Positions 60,418-64,000 of a stretch of 64,000 nt of DNA are shown one piece after another. The DNA lies in contig NZ_LBCQ02000009.1 in NCBI RefSeq assembly GCF_001014615.2, positions 124,001-188,000 on the forward strand, given 5' to 3'. The notes under the pieces are model-generated. The model made no database searches and had not been told where the DNA came from. It was given only the letters and a program-made list of their open reading frames with translations. The DNA comes from Aquamicrobium sp. LC103. GTDB taxonomy: Bacteria > Pseudomonadota > Alphaproteobacteria > Rhizobiales > Rhizobiaceae. The translations under genes were made by a program, and so were the position numbers. Position 1 is the stretch's first letter, and each line of letters opens with the position of its first letter.

Positions 60418-61235
60418 AGATCCTGTCGCGAACCTTGCTGCTTCTGGCCTGTCTGCTTGCCGCGATCGTAGCGCTCGGGCCGATCCTCTGGGCGGTCTCG
60501 ACCTCGTTCAAGTCGACCAATCGGATCTTCGCCGTCCCGCCCGAGATCGTGCCGCAGATCCCGACCACCCAGCACTATTCGAAGCTTGCGGCAGAGGGCG
60601 TGCAATGGGCCTTTCTGAACAGCACAGGATATGCGGTGCTCGCGGTGCTGATCGCGCTGATCCTCGGGTCGATCGCGGGATACGCACTGACGCGCTATCC
60701 GGTGGCGGGCAAGCCGGCAATCCTGCTGGTCTTCCTCGGTGCCATGGCGGTACCCGGTTTTGCCGTGCTGCTGCCCACCCAGATGCTAGCAACCGGCCTT
60801 GGCTTGTACAACACTTGGGCGATCCTGCCGATCATCTATGCCGGTCATATCCTGCCTTTCGCGGTCTGGGTGACACGGTCGCATTTCGCGACCATCCCAC
60901 GCGAGCTGGAACAGGCCGCCGAGATCGACGGCTATTCCCGCGCCGAGGCCGTGTGGAAGATCGTGCTGCCGGGGGCGAAGCCCGCATTGCTCGCCGCCGC
61001 AACTTTCGGCTTCCTGCATTGCTGGAACGATTATGTCACCGGATCGACCATGGTGGATTCCCCCAATCTGCGCACGCTTCAAGTCGCGCTGATCTTCTTC
61101 CAGGGCTTCCACGGTCGCGACTGGGGAGCGCTGATGGCGGGCGTCGTCATCGCAACCATCCCGCCGGTGCTGATCTTCCTTCTGTTCCGAAAGTTCCTGA
61201 TCGGCGGCTTCGCTGACGGATCAATCAAAGGCTGA
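60414..61235 (+). CDS. Sugar ABC transporter permease, MalG/UgpE type
   Basis: A 273-residue permease with six hydrophobic segments. The EAA loop is ELEQAAEIDGYSRAEAVWKI, followed by VLPGAKPALLAAATFGFLHC. The N-terminus MKILSRTLLLLACLLAAIVA and the C-terminus RKFLIGGFADGSIKG are typical for the family. The ATGA overlap with the upstream permease gene sets the start. Confidence 0.93.
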   Translation: MKILSRTLLLLACLLAAIVALGPILWAVSTSFKSTNRIFAVPPEIVPQIPTTQHYSKLAAEGVQWAFLNSTGYAVLAVLIALILGSIAGYALTRYPVAGKPAILLVFLGAMAVPGFAVLLPTQMLATGLGLYNTWAILPIIYAGHILPFAVWVTRSHFATIPRELEQAAEIDGYSRAEAVWKIVLPGAKPALLAAATFGFLHCWNDYVTGSTMVDSPNLRTLQVALIFFQGFHGRDWGALMAGVVIATIPPVLIFLLFRKFLIGGFADGSIKG

Positions 61236-61239
61236 GTTA

Positions 61240-62352
61240 ATGACCCAACCAAAGCCCAACCCGGCGCAGTCGGTGCGCCTCATGAATGTCGGCAAAAACT
61301 ACGGTGCGGTCTGCGCAGTCTCCGGCATCGATATCTCGATCGAACCGGGGCAGTTCGTCACGCTGCTAGGCCCCTCGGGCTGCGGCAAGAGCACGACGCT
61401 TAACATGATCGCCGGTCTCGAGATGCCCTCCGAGGGCCGGATCATGATCGGCGACCGCGACGTGACCGCGGTGAAGCCGGCTGACCGCGACATCGCCATG
61501 GTCTTTCAGTCCTATGCGCTCTACCCGCACATGACGCTTTACGAGAACATCGCTTTTCCGATGCGATCCCGCCGACGCCGCACCCCCGAGCCCGAGGTCA
61601 ATCGCAAGGTTCTCTCGGCCGCGAAGATGCTGGGGCTTGAGAGCATGCTCGACCGTTTCCCGCGCCAGATCTCGGGTGGTCAGCGTCAGCGCGTGGCGCT
61701 GGGCCGCGCCATGGTGCGGACGCCGACGGTCTATCTGCTGGATGAACCGCTTTCCAATCTCGACCAACAACTGCGCGTGCAGATGCGCTCCGAGCTGAAA
61801 GACATACACCAGCGGCTCGGGGCGACCATGCTCTATGTCACCCATGACCAGAGCGAGGCGATGACCCTGTCGGATCTGGTCGTGGTCATGTCGAACGGGC
61901 GGATTGAACAGGTCGGCAGCCCGCGCGAACTTTACAACAATCCTGCCAATCTCTTCGTCGCCCGATTTCTGGGCGAACCCGGGATGAACATCCTGGATGG
62001 CGTCGTCGAAAACGGGAGGCTGCGCGGCGCCGACTTCGATTTCGCCCTGCCGGAAGTCGCGGCCAATGCCGGAGACAGGATTTCGGCCGGCATCCGGCCC
62101 GAGGACCTGCAACGCGATCCGCGGGACAATCCCGCCATCCGGGGCATCGTGCGGACCGTGGAATATCTGGGCTCGCGCAGCCTGGTGCGGGTCGGCGTCG
62201 GTGAACGGACGATCACTGCCTTCCTGCCACCATCCGACGACATTCCCGCCGGTGCAAAGATCGGTCTGTCCCCGAGCGACCCCGACAAGATGCGTTTCTT
62301 CCAGACCGACAGCGGCGGCTCGCTGCACCACCCCCAGAAGACTTCAGGTTGA
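61240..62352 (+). CDS. Sugar ABC transporter ATPase, UgpC/MalK type
   Basis: A 370-residue ATPase: Walker A GPSGCGKSTTLNM, Q-loop VFQSYALYPHMTLYENIAFP, signature ISGGQRQRVALGRAMV, Walker B VYLLDEPLSNLDQQLR and switch His VTHDQSEAMTLSD. A C-terminal TOBE-type regulatory domain starts near residue 240 (GEPGMNILDGVV). It completes the importer begun at 58198. It follows the permease gene by 4 nt. Confidence 0.94.
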   Translation: MTQPKPNPAQSVRLMNVGKNYGAVCAVSGIDISIEPGQFVTLLGPSGCGKSTTLNMIAGLEMPSEGRIMIGDRDVTAVKPADRDIAMVFQSYALYPHMTLYENIAFPMRSRRRRTPEPEVNRKVLSAAKMLGLESMLDRFPRQISGGQRQRVALGRAMVRTPTVYLLDEPLSNLDQQLRVQMRSELKDIHQRLGATMLYVTHDQSEAMTLSDLVVVMSNGRIEQVGSPRELYNNPANLFVARFLGEPGMNILDGVVENGRLRGADFDFALPEVAANAGDRISAGIRPEDLQRDPRDNPAIRGIVRTVEYLGSRSLVRVGVGERTITAFLPPSDDIPAGAKIGLSPSDPDKMRFFQTDSGGSLHHPQKTSG

Positions 62353-62356
62353 GAGA

Positions 62357-63103
62357 ATGAACAGGATTTCACTGGACGATCAGGTTGCCGTTGTTACCGG
62401 CGGTGCGCAGGGCATCGGGCTGGCGATCGCCGGACGGCTCGTAGCCTCGGGCGCTAAAGTCAGCCTCTGGGACCGTGACCTCGAAGCGCTGGACAAGGCT
62501 CTCGGCCTGCTTGGCCCCATGGCCTCCGCCAGGCAGGTCGACATCACGGATCTGGCCGGGCTCAGCCGAGCCCATGCGGAAGTCGAAGCCGGGGTCGGCC
62601 CGATCTCGATCCTGGTCAATTCGGCGGGGATCGCCGGCAGCAATTCCCCGCTCGATGCCTATGATCCCGACGAATGGCGCCGGGTGATCGAGATCAACCT
62701 GAACGGCACGTTCTACGTCAACAAGGTGATCGTGCCCGGCATGAGGGCACGCAACTATGGCCGGATCGTCAACATAGCCTCGGTCGCGGGCAAGGAGGGC
62801 AATCCGAATCTGGCCGCCTATTCGGCCGCCAAGGCGGGAGTGATTGGCCTGACGAAGTCCCTCGGCAAGGAACTGGCCGGCCATGACATCGCAGTCAATG
62901 CGATCACCCCCGCGACGGCCAGGACCCGTATCCTCGAGACTCTGAAGGAGGAGTTCATCGAATACATGTTGTCGCGCATTCCGCGCCGCCGCTTCCTCGA
63001 GGTCGACGAGGCGGCCGCGATGGTGGCTTGGCTCGTCAGCCGGGAAAACAGCTTCACCACCGCCTCGGTGTTCGACCTGTCCGGCGGCCGTTGCACCTAT
63101 TGA
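62357..63103 (+). CDS. SDR-family oxidoreductase, sugar/sugar-acid dehydrogenase-like
   Basis: A 248-residue classical short-chain dehydrogenase: TGGAQGIGLAIAGRLVASG, NSAGIAGSNS, the Ser in IVNIASVAG, YSAAKAGVIG and C-terminal TASVFDLSGGRCTY. The Asp in VSLWDRD after strand 2 suggests NAD. It starts 4 nt after the ATPase gene. In FAH-linked routes such an enzyme oxidises a 2-keto-3-deoxy sugar acid before hydrolysis, or the sugar itself; which one applies is inference. Confidence 0.9.
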   Translation: MNRISLDDQVAVVTGGAQGIGLAIAGRLVASGAKVSLWDRDLEALDKALGLLGPMASARQVDITDLAGLSRAHAEVEAGVGPISILVNSAGIAGSNSPLDAYDPDEWRRVIEINLNGTFYVNKVIVPGMRARNYGRIVNIASVAGKEGNPNLAAYSAAKAGVIGLTKSLGKELAGHDIAVNAITPATARTRILETLKEEFIEYMLSRIPRRRFLEVDEAAAMVAWLVSRENSFTTASVFDLSGGRCTY

Positions 63104-63113
63104 GGAGGCGAGC

Positions 63114-63527
63114 ATGGAACTGGAACGGGCACAGGGATTGATCTCGGCGGTCTTTGCCGCCGGAAAGGTCCGGGCCACCAGGCCCCTTGCCGCCGTGGTC
63201 GTCGATGCAGGGGGCCATGTCGTGGCCTCGGCCCGTCAGGACGGCGCGACGATCGCACGGCACGATTTTGCGTTGGCCAAAGCCTGGTCCTCCATCGCCC
63301 TTGGCCTCGACACGCGCGAATTGGCCCAGCGAGCCGAGACCAATCCGGCGTTCTTCTCTGCGGCCTGTACCCTGTTTTCGGGCCGGCTGCTCCCGACCCC
63401 AGGGGGGATCGTACTTCGCGATGGAGACATAATCCTGGGCGCCCTCGGTGTGTCGGGGAACACAGGCGAAGCCGACGATGCCTGCGCCGAGGCCGCAGTG
63501 CGGGATGTCATGGCACTCCCGACGTGA
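63114..63527 (+). CDS. GlcG/HbpS-family heme-degrading-like protein (DUF336)
   Basis: A 137-residue protein, with PLAAVVVDAGGHVVASARQD at the start and RLLPTPGGIVLRDGDIILGA, ALGVSGNTGEADDACAEAAV at the end. These are the conserved segments of the GlcG/HbpS family. GlcG is encoded with the glycolate oxidase operon and HbpS senses heme; a common activity is not established. It lies 10 nt after the SDR gene with a GAGGAGG RBS and ends the operon. Confidence 0.88.
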   Translation: MELERAQGLISAVFAAGKVRATRPLAAVVVDAGGHVVASARQDGATIARHDFALAKAWSSIALGLDTRELAQRAETNPAFFSAACTLFSGRLLPTPGGIVLRDGDIILGALGVSGNTGEADDACAEAAVRDVMALPT

Positions 63528-63838
63528 AAGGGACGCTGTGCGAAGCCGGTATGTCCGACGAATGCCCAGCCGGCGCCGCGCGACTTACTTTTTTGGGGAT
63601 CGCCAGTGATTGCGGTAGCCGACACGGTCGAACTGGCCGAGCTTTCTCATATCGATGTGGACATCTCCGCGGGATGGTCATGTTCCTAGAGCCTGAACCG
63701 GTCGGCCGGCCGATGTGCTAGCCGGTTCAGCGCTGACGGCGCAAGGCTACGATATGCTATCCGAAAGCAGACCGTCACCGACGGCCCCAAAACAGATCAT
63801 GCGACAAGCATGCCTTACACTGACCGGTTCTCTTGTCC
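63528..63838. other. Gap after the sugar operon
   Basis: 311 nt between the end of the sugar operon and a convergent gene. A GTG-started frame at 63607-63690 (VIAVADTVELAELSHIDVDI, then stop) looks like the first 27 codons of a truncated gene, but it is not recognised. GCCGGTTCAGC (63721) is part of a short imperfect repeat. No full gene is seen. Confidence 0.4.
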
Positions 63839-64000
63839 TCACATCTTCAATTTCTCTTCCAATCTTGCCAGCAGGTCGGCGTGTTTGCGCGGGTTGGACT
63901 GCTTCAGTTTGCGAATGTTCTCAAGCTTCCATTTCACGGCGGGCATATGCTGCAGTGAGGGAAACGGCAGGAGGCTCCAGTCGGGTTCTCCAGCTTTCAG
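63839..64000 (-). CDS. 3' end of an unidentified gene, cut by the window edge
   Basis: The last 53 residues are visible on the minus strand, ending at a TGA (63839-63841). The sequence DWSLLPFPSLQHMPAVKWKL followed by NPRKHADLLARLEEKL is basic and helical. It recalls the C-terminus of some nucleotidyltransferase (AbiEii-like) toxins, where a substrate-binding helix follows a P-A-V-W-K pattern; this is a weak impression. The rest lies beyond the window. Confidence 0.4.
   Translation of the reverse strand: MKAGEPDWSLLPFPSLQHMPAVKWKLENIRKLKQSNPRKHADLLARLEEKLKM

Noticed and set aside
61997-62356. Upstream extension of the sugar-locus SDR
   Set aside because: It is a shadow frame inside the ATPase gene; TGAGAGAATG at the gene border gives the start at 62357.
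1-64000. CRISPR arrays, rRNA and tRNA genes
   Set aside because: No regularly spaced direct repeats, rRNA-like stretches or cloverleaf sequences with T-loop consensus were noticed in any region.

Overview
The window is GC-rich, gene-dense bacterial DNA. Tandem operons with ATGA or 4-8 nt overlaps, two branched-chain-amino-acid-type (Liv) ABC systems carrying unusual subunit fusions, a VapBC pair, IS110 and IS1182 insertion sequences and a Tdi1-like immunity protein all suggest an alphaproteobacterium, probably Hyphomicrobiales-like. This assignment is inference, because no rRNA or tRNA gene is present. The window reads as accessory catabolic DNA, not core genome.

Region A (1-17.9 kb) is a CoA-thioester catabolic locus. 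The truncated 3' part of an acyl-CoA synthetase gene converges on a long minus-strand operon. In transcription order that operon encodes LivH, a LivM-LivG fusion, LivF, a thioesterase-fold protein, a GMC oxidoreductase, an aldo/keto reductase, an enoyl-CoA hydratase-like protein, two acyl-CoA dehydrogenases, a thiolase, a gamma-carbonic-anhydrase-fold protein and an SDR. A TIM-barrel isomerase, an MFS exporter, a periplasmic beta-propeller and a LysR regulator lie upstream.

Region B (18.0-30.7 kb) carries a second, rearranged copy of the same module on the plus strand. It contains a thiolase, a flavin-dependent halogenase-like gene, a LysE exporter and an acyl-CoA synthetase. Next to them is an eroded chimera of the gamma-CA and SDR genes, abutting an IS110-type fragment. 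A minus-strand operon follows: cupin, Liv-type binding protein, SDR, LivG, LivF, a LivH-LivM fusion and a PDC-lactonase-like amidohydrolase.

Region C (30.9-39.4 kb) holds a LysR regulator and a minus-strand import/activation set: ferric/spermidine-type ABC transporter, PaaK-like CoA ligase, RraA-family aldolase-like protein and a second amidohydrolase. Together these look like a pathway for uptake, CoA activation and aldol or hydrolytic cleavage of an aromatic or polycarboxylic acid.

Region D (39.7-53.5 kb) is a patchwork: VapBC, a chimeric methyltransferase/AAA-ATPase pseudogene, an SRPBCC-GFA-SRPBCC-DUF1772-TetR cassette and an apparently intact IS110 (IS1111-group) element. Beyond it are an ankyrin/leucine-repeat gene pair, a tyrosine-integrase stub, a frameshifted IS1182 transposase and a set of probable immunity genes (Rap1a/Tai-like, Tdi1-like GAD/DUF1851) with no toxin gene in sight.

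Region E (53.7-63.5 kb) looks like a GntR-controlled sugar-acid locus. A minus-strand FAH-family hydrolase gene (with an apparent frameshift), a GMC oxidoreductase and an enolase-superfamily dehydratase diverge from a GntR/FCD regulator, a complete family-1 sugar ABC importer, an SDR and a GlcG/HbpS protein. A 14-bp perfect palindrome lies in the divergent promoter. The window ends inside an unidentified minus-strand gene.
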